NCBI RefSeq assembly: GCF_030253575.1
Contig: NC_080567.1
Span: forward strand, 33,199,501-33,263,500
Reading direction: 5' to 3'
Source: Rhododendron vialii
Lineage: Eukaryota; Streptophyta; Magnoliopsida; Ericales; Ericaceae
Length of the DNA: 64,000 nt
Under the pieces are notes generated by a model. It made no database searches, was not told the origin of the DNA, and saw nothing but the letters and a program-made list of their open reading frames with translations. Of this stretch, positions 9,300 through 19,936 are shown in pieces; position 1 is the first letter of the stretch; the number at the start of each line of letters is the position of its first letter. Made by a program: the position numbers and the translations under genes.

Positions 9300-10900
9300 T
9301 GATAAGACAGTGACCACTCCACACCCAAGAAGAGGCTAGTTGGCAAACAAGCAAGAAAAAGACTCATGAGGACAGACCCTCAAGAGGATGATAAGACAGT
9401 GGCCACATGAGGATAAATGTCACCCACATGAGCCTTACAACTGCATAATTTCCAATTAAGATTCAAAGCATCACCACACCCCTTCTTCAATTTCGAATAC
9501 TCCCAAAATTAGTATCAGAAGCAAGATTCCAGCTCAACCATCAGATAGTTGCGTACGTATCCCAATTTCAGTGTCCATTGAATCCCATCTTCAACTTTCA
9601 GAGGGAGAATACAATCCCAATTATTGGTGGAGATAGAGAATACAATCCACCAAAAATATAACTAGTGAAACGTATGTTGGAAAAGTCACCAGTCGTTAAA
9701 TGTTTTATGAACCATGAAGCCTACTATGATTAAGTACTTCTGGTATTATCTAGTCTTGTAACCGTATATAGTAAATTTCTTATCATATATAGTAAATTTC
9801 ACACTAGCAGTAAACGTAGTGTTTCTTAGGTGAACCACGTAAATTCGATGGTTCTGTTTACTGTTTAATGCATTAGTATAATCCAGAGTCTGTTGAAGTT
9901 TTTGCAAGTTTAGAACAGAATGATCAGTCATTGTATACTTTTCATTCAAACGGATTTCCTTAATTCCATATGTTCCAAATTTGCCTTGCTGGGTCAGCTA
10001 CAGAACATATTCTTGATGGCTGCCACTGTTACATAGTCAGCTAAAAGTCTTGCTAGTCCACTCTATCACTATCTCTTTCTCTCTCAAAGGAGATGGATTT
10101 GTGGTTCTGGAACAAGTCTTCGCATGCTCATTCTCAATCAAGCTGCATTGCCATTTAGGGTAGGGTGAATTTCGTCTCGTCAATTTTCTTCGATGGCTGC
10201 TACTGGCCGACTCTTGTGAGTTCCTGCTGCATGACAGAGAACTACGAGTATATATATGATGTCTGGAGGCAATAAAAGTGACGTAATTGGCAAAAACAAT
10301 AGAAAACGTATTCCATCATACGCTAATATACATAAGTAGAACAGCTAGCTCCATCTGGGGAATACTCATCCCCTCTAATTGTGTTGATTGACAATATAAA
10401 TGTGATACGAAATTAAATAATCCTCTTTATATTAGCACTTTTAGAAAATCAAAAATTCCTAGTTGAACCGTTGATACCTGCTAATAAATTGAATCAGGTA
10501 AGTTGAAGCTAGATAACCATTTTATCGTGCTTTCTTAACCTTATATCAATTTTATTTTAGAATTAACTCGATTTACATTTTCTTAACCACATTACGTAAG
10601 GGCGCCCCTTTTTTAGAATTTTGCCTAGGGCCCTGAAGATCTCAGGGCCGGCCTTGACATGCACTTATAGAAGTTTCAAGTAAGAAAGTTGACCAATTGT
10701 GTCCCGGTCAAAGTATGCCATGAGAAACAGGACTAGATAAATAGAAAAAATTGAATGAAACCATGGTTTGAAAATTGAAATCCAAGCATCATCATGTTCT
10801 TCCAAATTCTTACAGTTTTGGCGCTGTAATATTTGCACCCTCGAAAAAAATCAAATCAGAAATCTCAGGTCATTGGATATTGCTTGCTTTTTAAAAACTA
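9300..10900. other. Intergenic DNA with duplicated blocks
   Basis: No gene is visible. 9785-9910 matches 1508-1630. 9915-10080 matches 16965-17105 (GATCAGTCATTG, AAAGTCTTGCTAGTCCACT). 10310-10375 matches 17865-17915 (CTGGGGAATACTCATC). 10390-10550 matches the flanks of the solo LTR at 6348-6754. A short GGGCCGGCC-containing stretch at 10595-10660 resembles a hAT terminus. Confidence 0.7.
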
Positions 10901-10939
10901 CTCGACGTTGTCATACTTGTGTGAAAAAAAAAAGTAACA

Positions 10940-11590
10940 TTATCAAACAAGATCGACTTAGGTTGTACTCCTGAGGGGAGTAAAAAAAACAGCAGCAGCA
11001 GCAGAAAGAAGAAGGTGATTTTGCGACACTGTTAATGCTATTGCTACTATGGCTTGAAGACAGTACTTCACTGATCCCGGATCCATAGAACGACGAATTA
11101 ACGTAAGACCCTGACGCAGGCCGGGACCTGCGATGTTTGGAATAGTCCTGGGATGCCACTCAATCAAGGTAGTGACATCACTCGACGCTACTAATCGCGG
11201 AAGACACTCATTCGACCAAGCCACACGCTTGATAATAGGCATTTTCACAGGATCTGTAACATTTTTATTTTTTGTATTTACTACCACAATTTTATTGGTT
11301 TCAGTAATTTCCAAACTCGAACTAAAAGCCGCCAATTTAGCATTGTACTAGTTGAAAGTCCAGCATCACGTTGCTGGACTTTTATTTCCCTATGAGCAAT
11401 GAATCCATTATGTGAATAATTTGAGAAACGCTGATGCCCAATCTTGGGCAATTTCATACCTCGCTTCCCATTTCAACAAGTTTTTTTCTCCTAGAAAAAA
11501 GATAGGAATGGCTCCCCTTAGGCATATACTCTTAAACAAGAAACAATTCTGTTTTCTCGGGCACCAATCGATGAATTATACAAAAATTGG
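10940..11590 (-). pseudogene. Scrambled LecRK relic
   Basis: Minus-strand mosaic. 11330-11590 is degenerate kinase sequence corresponding to about 12600-12860 of the neighbouring intact gene, from the GWCHEK region through the HRDxKSSNVMLDSNF region, with stops and frame breaks. 11235-11330 encodes SSSLEITETNKI and NKNVTDPVK, which belongs to the linker between lectin domain and membrane span, upstream of the kinase in a real gene. 11110-11230 is unrecognised. 10945-11105 encodes the Ser-rich tail (GSYVNSSFYGSG, NSINSVAKS) most like the tail of 7112-9177. The order is not colinear with a LecRK, so it arose by rearrangement or gene conversion, not simple decay. Confidence 0.7.
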
Positions 11591-12014
11591 AAGTTGAATC
11601 GAAAGTAAAAATTAAAGATAATGTTGGTTACCTCAACTGTGAAGAACTCATATCATTACAAGAACTCCAATCTGGAGAAAACTTTGTTATGGTGAGAAAT
11701 TTCCTCCTTTCTCAAAGTCTAAGTTGCTACTGTAAAAAGATTTCAGAAGCCTTTCAAAATTTGAAACTCCTACTGTAATTGCATCAATTCTCATGGTGGA
11801 ACGGTTGTTAAATCAAGCTGTACAAAGATTTTCTATTAAAGATAAAAAGCAGAAGTTACAACAATGGAAGTGCGAGTTAATCCCCAACCTGGAGACTAAA
11901 AAGCTAATCTACACAACCTCTTCTAACAAAAGAATCCTGAAATGTAAAATCATCAAAACCAATAGGAAGAAAAATGGAATGGACTACTCGTATATACTTT
12001 TTGAACCAGCTTAA

Positions 12015-14141
12015 TTACAATTTATTCAAAAGTGATGTCGAGTGAGATGAAGCAGTAGAAGATGAGGTGAACTTGGAAGAATCTGTGTTGTAAGTAATGC
12101 TTGAATATTGGTTTTGGCTGGTGTCAGAACTGATGGTGTTTGGGTTCAATGGAGGAGGAAAAAAAGATAGTGTGGGCTGTTTTTGTGGCAGAATGGGCAG
12201 AGGAGCTTCAAAATTAAGCACATGAATTGCCTGTCTAATTTTAGGCCGGAAATTGTGATCCGGGTGAGCACACCAAAGACCAACAATCAACAATCGATCC
12301 ATTTCTCGCTCATCGAAATCCGGGCCCAATTTCGGGTCTGCTGCTTCAAGTAACCTTCCCATTCCGTAGAGGTCCCAAACCCATTCCACCAATCCCATTT
12401 GACATTCTGGCACCTTCATATCAAAGGGTTTTCTCCCGCAAGCTATTTCCAACGCCACGACCCCAAAGCTATAGACATCTGATTCCTTGCTAGCTTTACC
12501 CGTTACCACACATTCCGGTGCCAAGTACCCCATGGTCCCCGCCAAAGCAGTTGTTTGTGGCCCTTTCTCGTGATCGACAAATCTAGCTAACCCGAAATCT
12601 CCCAATTTGGCATTGAAATTGGAGTCCAACATCACATTGCTTGATTTTACGTCCCTATGCACTACACATTGCTCCCATTCTTCGTGTAGATAGAGCAATG
12701 CCGAGGCCAAACCTTGGGCGATTTTATACCTTGTACCCCATGTCAACAAGCTTTTCCCTTTGAAGAGATGGAAATCTAAGCTGCCATTTTCCATGAACTC
12801 GTAAACAAGGAGTAGCCCTTTCTTTTCGTGGCACCAACCGATGAGTTGCACCAAATTCTTGTGCCTCAACTTGCTAATGATCTTCACTTCTGCTGCGTAC
12901 TCCTTTATCCCTTGTTTAGACCCCTTCGATATCCTCTTGACAGCAATATAAAAATTCAACTCCCTCAAAAAACCTCTATATACTCCACCAAATCCTCCCT
13001 CTCCAAGCTTTTGTCCCTCCTCAAAGTTATTTGTTGCGCGAGATAATTGACTGTAGGAAAATTTCTTCGGCCCAGCACCGGCCTCGAATTCATTTTCCAA
13101 GGACATCTCAATTTCAAACTCATCCTCTTCTTTTGCTCTACTTCTCCTCCACAAGCCAAACCCAACCAATACAAACCCACCAACAAAAACACCCGAGCCA
13201 ACAACCGATCCCACCACAGCTCCAAGGGAGATTTTATTCGACTTTGGTTTCACCGGATCAGTGACATTGTTTTTGATAAGTGTATCCGTAACATTTTTAT
13301 TTCCCGTATCTATTGTAACAGTTTTATTGGTATCCTTAATTTCCAAACTTGAACTAAATTCCCATGATTTTACAGTATTTTTCTCAAAACTTACACCTGT
13401 TGCAGCTGAGAACCCAAATGTTACCCATTCAGGTAAGTATTCCCTCAAATCAACAATAAAATGAATGGTATCTTTAACTGTGGTATTAGCAATAGAACCA
13501 GTAAAAACTACACTTAAATTGTGTGAACTCGAATCATACCTAATCCAAGCCTCATTCTCTACCCCATGAGTTATGTTACAGTTCCAAACCGCAGTAACAT
13601 TTGATGTAAGAGAATTGACATCGATACCCACATGAGTATTCACATTGACCGGGTCCCAACCGTCCCAGTCGAAAACGTTCGCGAACGTATCAAACTCCAC
13701 AGCAACGAAGGGGCTGGTATTGTTCCTTGTAACCGGGTCAATTGGGAGGCCTATCGCACCACCGGCTGTGAAATTCGACTCTGCTGGAGCGAGAAAGAAG
13801 GCGAGCCCATCGGCGAAATACTGACTCCCGGCCGAATCAATCACGAAAACGAAATGGGTACTGAAATCAGTTAAGTTTCCAGTGGAATTATCCCAAAGGT
13901 GAAGGGATTCGACGTAAGTTGCTTTACCGACTTGGTCCTGCAGATTGGTGTTGCGCTCGTTGGAGGTGACTTGGAGGCCTTGGGATGAGACATAGGCTTC
14001 TCCGTATGTTGTTACCTTGACCTTTTGAGGTTGATCGGCTATGTTTGTGAGGTTGAAGGTGAGTGAATTTGTTTGAGGAAATAGAATGCAGAAGAACATG
14101 GAGAGAGAATATAGCAGGATTTGGAAGTTGAAGAGAGCCAT
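12015..14141 (-). CDS. L-type lectin receptor-like Ser/Thr kinase, class IX-like, intact
   Basis: Intact single-exon gene of 708 residues. It is predicted to sit in the plasma membrane, sense an extracellular ligand with a legume-type lectin domain and signal through a cytosolic kinase. Domains: signal peptide 1-27; lectin domain ~28-262 with FADGLAFFLAP, TAGGAIGLP and VAVEFDTFAN; linker rich in NxT sites; membrane span ~305-331; kinase ~378-640 with GEGGFGGVYRG, catalytic Lys402, HRDVKSSN at 495, DFGLAR at 515 and APE at 541. It ends in a Ser/Thr-rich tail. An upstream in-frame ATG at 14201 would add 20 residues before the signal peptide; 14141 gives a normal secretory leader and is preferred. 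The motif LARFVDHEK and overall layout match the LecRK-IX clade. Ligand and pathway are unknown. Confidence 0.93.
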   Translation of the reverse strand: MALFNFQILLYSLSMFFCILFPQTNSLTFNLTNIADQPQKVKVTTYGEAYVSSQGLQVTSNERNTNLQDQVGKATYVESLHLWDNSTGNLTDFSTHFVFVIDSAGSQYFADGLAFFLAPAESNFTAGGAIGLPIDPVTRNNTSPFVAVEFDTFANVFDWDGWDPVNVNTHVGIDVNSLTSNVTAVWNCNITHGVENEAWIRYDSSSHNLSVVFTGSIANTTVKDTIHFIVDLREYLPEWVTFGFSAATGVSFEKNTVKSWEFSSSLEIKDTNKTVTIDTGNKNVTDTLIKNNVTDPVKPKSNKISLGAVVGSVVGSGVFVGGFVLVGFGLWRRSRAKEEDEFEIEMSLENEFEAGAGPKKFSYSQLSRATNNFEEGQKLGEGGFGGVYRGFLRELNFYIAVKRISKGSKQGIKEYAAEVKIISKLRHKNLVQLIGWCHEKKGLLLVYEFMENGSLDFHLFKGKSLLTWGTRYKIAQGLASALLYLHEEWEQCVVHRDVKSSNVMLDSNFNAKLGDFGLARFVDHEKGPQTTALAGTMGYLAPECVVTGKASKESDVYSFGVVALEIACGRKPFDMKVPECQMGLVEWVWDLYGMGRLLEAADPKLGPDFDEREMDRLLIVGLWCAHPDHNFRPKIRQAIHVLNFEAPLPILPQKQPTLSFFPPPLNPNTISSDTSQNQYSSITYNTDSSKFTSSSTASSHSTSLLNKL

Positions 14142-14209
14142 TGCTGTGGGTGGGAATTGTGAGTTTGGGTTGTGGATTAATATAAAGAGTGTCTTTTTCA
14201 CATAGCCTA

Positions 14210-14795
14210 CGGGAATATTCTATTTACGGAGTTATTCAATTTCGCGCGTCTATTTCGGTTTTAGGCGATCCAGATTTTAATGAATTTTTTTCGAAGAAAA
14301 ATATTAATTACAATTAATTATTACCAGTCATAATTAGTTTTTAATTTGAATTGTCTAAAAGCACTTTGAACAGTCGCAATTAAACTCCATAATTTATTCT
14401 TTAAGGAGCTGCGGTAAAGAAGATTTTCACAGTTCTTTTGATTGGACTCAGTCCAGTCCAATACCAGATTTGATTTCGTAATTGGCAAAATCAACTGTCC
14501 GCCCGGCGGATTGGGAGATGCTGCCAAGCAGAGGTGCTTGGCAGCGGTGCCGAGCGCATCTCAGCCGTCCAAAAGTGTTTTGGATGGCCCGGATGTAAAG
14601 GTACCGAACGGATTTTAAAAAAAAGAAAAAGAAAAGGAAAAAGATGTTTCGATTCGGGCCGTTGATTCCGAGATGAACGGCCGGATTGGCCGCTCGGCAC
14701 CCGCTCGGCAGGGGTGCCGCTCGGCAGGGTCCCCGGGTCCCCGCCCGGCAGCTTTAAAATTCTGTGTCCTCTGAAACTGCGGCAGGAAAAAGATA
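14210..14795. other. Intergenic DNA with a GC-rich dispersed repeat
   Basis: 14500-14755 holds a GC-rich repeat (AGCCGTCCAAAA, GGATGGCC, CCGCTCGGCA) whose core resembles 19510-19690 and 47700-47870. These look like diverged copies of one short non-autonomous element. No gene is seen. Confidence 0.4.
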
Positions 14796-15010
14796 CTCCC
14801 TCCGTCCCTGAATAAGTGTCCGGCGCCCAAAATTAGGCCTTTAAAAAGAAGCATTTGTTGCGTTAAAAAAATCAAATTTTTTTCACAAATCAATAGATAG
14901 CAATGAGTTTTATTATATTGTGAAAAAAAATTAAATTTTTAAATAAAAAATATGCACGTTTTGTAAAGTCTAGTTTTGCGCGCCGGACACTTATTTAGGA
15001 ACGGAGGGAG
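14796..15010. mobile_element. Stowaway-type MITE
   Basis: A 215-bp element with terminal inverted repeats CTCCCTCCGTCCCTGAATAA at the left and the matching inverse at 14981-15010. It is flanked by TA on both sides (14794-14795, 15011-15012). The CTCCCTCCGT terminus and TA target duplication are diagnostic of Tc1/mariner Stowaway MITEs. Confidence 0.93.
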
Positions 15011-15142
15011 TACATAGATTGTATGAATTAAAATGATGAAAATAACCCCTCCCCTCCCTGCAAAACTATCATGCTGGGACTTTTATCCCCAAATGACGAT
15101 CACTTTCCCTAAAGCAACTTTCCCTCTTTTTTCTTTTGTAAA

Positions 15143-15665
15143 TAAGGTCCCGTTTTTACCAATAAAAAATATTAAAAATTTAACGCATTTATTATCTCAT
15201 TTTCACTAACAAAAAAGTTTCAGTATTTTACTATTTCGTTTCCATAAACAAAAAATTTGTCAACAAACATTGTTTTTGCTAAAATAACTCTTATTTTAAT
15301 AGCAAAAAAATTTCACTAATTTTGAAATTGATGCAAGACTAATAAGAGTAAGAAAATAGCATCATACTCAAGGAACAATCATCTACCCCATCCGAGACCC
15401 AAAACCTAGCTCAATCCGAGACCCAAAACCTACAATTGGCAAGAAGCCAATCAATGACACCCTTTGAGCCGAAGACCAAACACCCCTATGAGTCTAAAAA
15501 ATTCAAATATTACAATTGCTACTGTAACTCTACTTATAATCCATCAACAATTTATTCATTACCGAAAATAATTTGACATTTCTCAACAACTTATTCACTA
15601 CAAGAAACACCTAACAACTTCTCAACTACAGATAAAAATCTAAAAAAATTTCACAACTGAAAACA
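15143..15665. repeat. Dispersed repeat, shared with 35785-36075
   Basis: Starts TAAGGTCCCGTTTTTACC and contains CACTAACAAAAAAGTTT and TTATTCACTAC. The same order of blocks occurs at 35785-36075, but here about 230 bp (15290-15520) is inserted in the middle. Probably a non-autonomous DNA element; ends are not resolved. Confidence 0.55.
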
Positions 15666-15834
15666 CCCCGGTAAATTCCGCCAAGGAGTTTTTTGGTTTC
15701 TTGGGTTTTTTTCATTTTGATCTCCTTCAAATTTTTTTTCCCGTTTGTTAATTTTGCAACAAAATTTTGTAGATTATTGATTTATCTCGATAAAAAATAA
15801 AAAAATGAATTTATTTTATTTTTATTTTTTGTAG

Positions 15835-16095
15835 TATCCAAGATAAAGCCCAATCCGAGCTGTTCATTAAATATACATTTTTGTAAAAATCCCCGCGAAA
15901 AATCATCTCAATCCGATACCTATAGATACAGTCAAAAATCTAAATAAAAAGTTAGATGATTGGATTAAACACCTATAAATATCATATTGAGTTGATTTTT
16001 CACGGGAACCATTGAAAAAATAATTTACATTTAATAAACGGATCGGATCGTTTGTATGAGACCCATGATAGACCCTACGATAAAATCTGTACACA
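15835..16095. mobile_element. Foldback element, CAATCCGAT family
   Basis: Two arms are imperfect reverse complements, sharing CGAAAAATCATCTCAATCCG at the left and the inverse of GTGAAAAATCAACTCAATAT at the right. The same core recurs in foldbacks at 36742-37092, 37812-38085 and 39421-39797. Confidence 0.55.
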
Positions 16096-16099
16096 AATG

Positions 16100-17100
16100 T
16101 CTGTGTGTTTAGCATCGTTGTTTGGTAAAATAGCTTTATTTCAAAAGACGAAAAAAAAAATATTCACACTGAAGCTGTGGAAAGAAAATTGATGAACCAT
16201 TGGTCGTTGGAGTAGTAAAAAAAGGAGGTGCATCTCAGATGGGGGAAAGGGTAATGGGGTCAATTTACCCTAACAACTCACATGGGAGGAAAAGGCGGGC
16301 AATGCTTTGAACCGTTCGTAATAAGGATGTGAAATGATTGACTAGTCATTGTGTGCTGATTTACATGCAAAAAAGTTTCTTTGCCTGGTTCTTTCTTGGC
16401 AACTGTTGGAAAACTTTGTGGACTGGTAGATAGGGAGTGTGGCTCCCATCCTTGACTTTCACCTCAGCCTCCAGAGAAGACTTTGGTGGTGTGCCACTTT
16501 CTCTAAAAAAATATTTTTTAAAAATTATATGATTATGTAAATAATTTTTTTATCAATATGAATTTTGTTTAATAAAATTTATTAAATAATGCAAAAAAAA
16601 TTAAAAAAGTATTTTTTATTTTCATTATATTTGTGCTTGAAATTACCTTCTTTAAAAAAAAAAAAAGTTTAGAACCAAAGCGGAACGGGGCCTTTAGCCT
16701 CCTTGCAACTCATGCAATATTGCAATCAATCTTTTCTTGCCAGCGGCGGCCCTCTTGAATTTGGTCATTTTCTTCTGTCCGACTTTGGTCCGCTAGTCCT
16801 TGGTAGGGTGGTAATTACTATAGCTCTTTGGTTCCTCACGGAATCCGTCGCAGGTCTGGAGTCCTTATAATCACTTCCAAGGGAGGGTTGCTATGCCCAA
16901 TCGCCCTTCCGCCCCTTTTAGCTTACCAAAAAAAAAAGCAATCAATCAATGTGCTTATCGGAATGATCAGTCATTGCATGCTGTTCAATTCAAGTCAAAA
17001 GGAATTCCTTAATTCGAGATGTTCCAAGTTTCCTTTTGTGCCACTGTGACATGTATAGGTAGCCATTTTGCCTTGGTCAGCTAAAAAGTCTTGCTAGTCC
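16100..17100. other. Intergenic DNA
   Basis: No gene. Around 16500-16695 is an AT-rich element-like stretch ending GCGGAACGGGGCC. 16700-16940 ends in a ten-A tract after TTAGCTTACC, suggesting a small retroposon. From 16960 the sequence is homologous to 9915-10080. Confidence 0.45.
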
Positions 17101-17107
17101 ACTCAAA

Positions 17108-17160
17108 ACACACACACACACACTCACTCACTCACTCTCTCTCTCTCTCTCTCTCTCTCT
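17108..17160. repeat. Compound (AC)n/(CT)n microsatellite
   Basis: A CA run followed by CACT units and then a CT run, within the duplicated flank. The homologous position near 10065-10090 has only a short CT-rich tract, so it expanded after duplication. Confidence 0.9.
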
Positions 17161-17992
17161 GGAGATGGAGTCGAGAAGTTTATTTTTGGTTGGTTTTGAA
17201 GAAACTGAGTCAGAAATTAAGGTTGTGATATGCCTTAATTACACAGAGCTAAACAGATGTTGGACATATTAAGTAGTGTATTTTTCCCAAGTATTAGAAG
17301 AATGCATAATCAGTCAAAATAGTCGCGCGGCGATGTCTCAAGACCACCCAAATAATTTTTCGCAACTTCTCTGATTGGTTGAATAAGTCTTTCCGTACTT
17401 TTCTAACAGACATAATTGTCTCTCCCAAGTGGATGAAGGAGAGTGGTAAAGCACACAACCACCTCACCCACCTTCACAGAATCACAGTACTGCGGCCTGC
17501 CTTCAATGGCCAAAGTGTTAGGTTCTCTCTCTCTCCAACACGCAAGTGTTCAAAGTCTTTGTTTAACTTGAGAGTCTTTGTTTACTATAGTCTTTTGATA
17601 AAGTGTGAATATCTGTGTCAATATATGATGATGATATATTTTCGCATCTTCCACCCCAAACAAATGAAAGATCGAGTGCTTGAACTAACAAAAACCAAGA
17701 AGTTAGACAAACAAGGGTATAATTAATTAAGTAAAACATGTACTCCATAAGAAGTACTCTATTGTTCCTAACTATGGGTATGATTTCTGGAGGAAATCAA
17801 AGTGGTATACTAGCTAGTACTTTGGCAAAATGACTAGGAAACGTATTGCAACATAATAAGCTAATATACACAAGTTGAACATCACAATCTGGGGAATACT
17901 CATCTCCCCTCTAAAGGACTGCTCTAGTCATCTAGCTAATTAAACAAGACTAAATTAGTTGTCAAGACTAAACGTTAAAAAGAAAAAGAATC

Positions 17993-18165
17993 TGCAGCGA
18001 AGAATTACTGTTGGCCGCAAAGAATTACTAAGAATTATTCTTGGCCGCAAAAAAATACTTCTGGCCGCGAAGAATTACTCTTGACTGCTAATAATTACTC
18101 TTGGCCGCCAAGAATGACTTATGGTCTCGCAATTCTTTGTGGCCAAGAGTAATTCTTTGTGAACT
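17993..18165. repeat. 20-bp tandem repeat with terminal inversion
   Basis: About six degenerate units of GGCCGCAAAGAATTACTCTT, followed by an inverted copy (CAATTCTTTGTGGCCAAGAG) at 18130-18155. No gene overlaps. Confidence 0.75.
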
Positions 18166-18169
18166 TCTA

Positions 18170-19500
18170 ATCTCAGTCATTGGCTTTAATGGTTGAGATG
18201 GAGTGTCATTTTTATGTCCCCAAAACGCTCCCCTCTATATATACATATTCTTCAAATTAGCACATAATTTGGAAAGTTTTGGTTTTATTCTCTCTTTTAT
18301 TTTTTGAAAATTTTTAGAGACATTAATGTACAGTTGTTATAAGTAAATAAACTCACACGGCAATTGTGTAATATGTGCAAAAAGTGTGAGTACTTTACTG
18401 AAAGGAGGAGAATGAACTTAAATCATTGGATCAAAGTAATCATCTATTGCAATAATTTGTCTTTTGTTAAGTATGGATGGACCCTACACCCTTGTGTTAT
18501 GTACTATAGAAAATTAAGTTGAATAAGAAAATTAACTCCAATGCGGAAACACAGGCACATATATTTTTTCATTAGCTTTCAACTTTCAACCCTATGAAGG
18601 GGAAAATGAAACTATGACTTAGAATCAAAATGCAACAAAATCAATACACTTGCTGCCACCAACATATCACAATAAATCAAATAGTCAAATATATAATTAA
18701 TAAGTTTTTTTCCCTCAATCACTCAACCAACTAAGCAATTATCAATCTAAACACATTTCAAAAAATTGTGTGTAAGAGAGAAATTAAGCAGTTTTGGATT
18801 CAAAATTGGAATCCATTTTAAAATTAACGTGTGAGGGAAAGAGAGACAGCCTTAGATCACGGTAATCGTTTTTTATTGATAACTGTTAGGAAAGTAGGGA
18901 AAATTCGAAAATAATGAATCAGAATAATATTAGAAAACAACAATTTTAGTTTTTCTTTCATCTTTCTTCCAAATATTCATTCTTTTCAAATATATTTCTA
19001 GTCTTACTATCCGTAAATCTCAGTCATAAAAAAAATATGTACAAATCCAAGTGTCCAAAATATGAAGAATTCAAAAACTGTCGTTCCATATTATATAGAT
19101 TCTTTTTCATTCACAAGATCATACGGAGTATTTTTTTTCTACTATAACCACATAATTGGATAGATATGAATCAATTAAACCTGCACAATCTAAAATGGTT
19201 AAGTTCGAATTTCAAGTTTCAAGAGTTTATGCAATAGATGTTTAAATAGAAAGCGAAATTTTTAACTAGTATCATATTGCATGTTATGATTCTTATCTCT
19301 CTTTTTTTTCTATGATATTGATATCTTACCTTCCACGTTTTAAATCGCTATTATCTAATCGGATTATAAGCAATAAAATTACAAATATAACTTTTAGGGA
19401 GAAATTTAGTTATTAGTCAATTGGGTTAAAACTCCTATGAAAAAACCTTTTGATTGATATATTATATAGTACATGTATAGATAGGTAAATATAAATCAAA
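18170..19500. other. Intergenic AT-rich DNA
   Basis: I see no gene, RNA or clear element in this stretch. Confidence 0.5.
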
Positions 19501-19509
19501 AAGTCTACC

Positions 19510-19690
19510 ACACCGCTCTCATTCACTGCTCACAATCCTCACCATCCAAAAATGTTTTGAATGATCCAGATTTAAAAGAACTCTTTCAGGAAAGTTTTTA
19601 AAATTTGGACCATTGATTATCGAGCCGAACGGTGAAATTGAATGTTACGATTGGGAGAGCAGTGAATCTAAATGAGATTAGGGAACAAAT
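19510..19690. repeat. Short inverted-repeat element
   Basis: TCTCATTCACTGCTCACAATC at the left end is mirrored by an inverse at 19655-19685. The core ATCCAAAAATGTTTTGAATG matches repeats near 14565 and 47745. Confidence 0.45.
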
Positions 19691-19936
19691 AGAGTTAAAA
19701 TTTCTTTCAAAAGATAATCCCACTTATCGTAAGATTATTGACTTGTAAAATTGTGTTTAAATTAAGTTCCAAATTTAATAATGGGGAGAAGCATTCAATA
19801 AGATTTTGCTAGTGGTATCCCGTACGTGCAATGCAAGGAGAAGTAACACTGAAATCCTTCATGATAAATTACAACTTAAAATATATCATAATCCTGACGA
19901 GTGCCCTCAAAGGATCAGCACTCCAGAGGAAAAAGA

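Noticed and set aside
11587..12014. Two short open frames left of the intact LecRK
   Set aside because: First lacks an ATG start; neither shows a family motif. Probably intergenic or decayed sequence.
13031..13352. Plus-strand frames over the intact LecRK
   Set aside because: Antisense shadows of the linker and membrane-span coding sequence.
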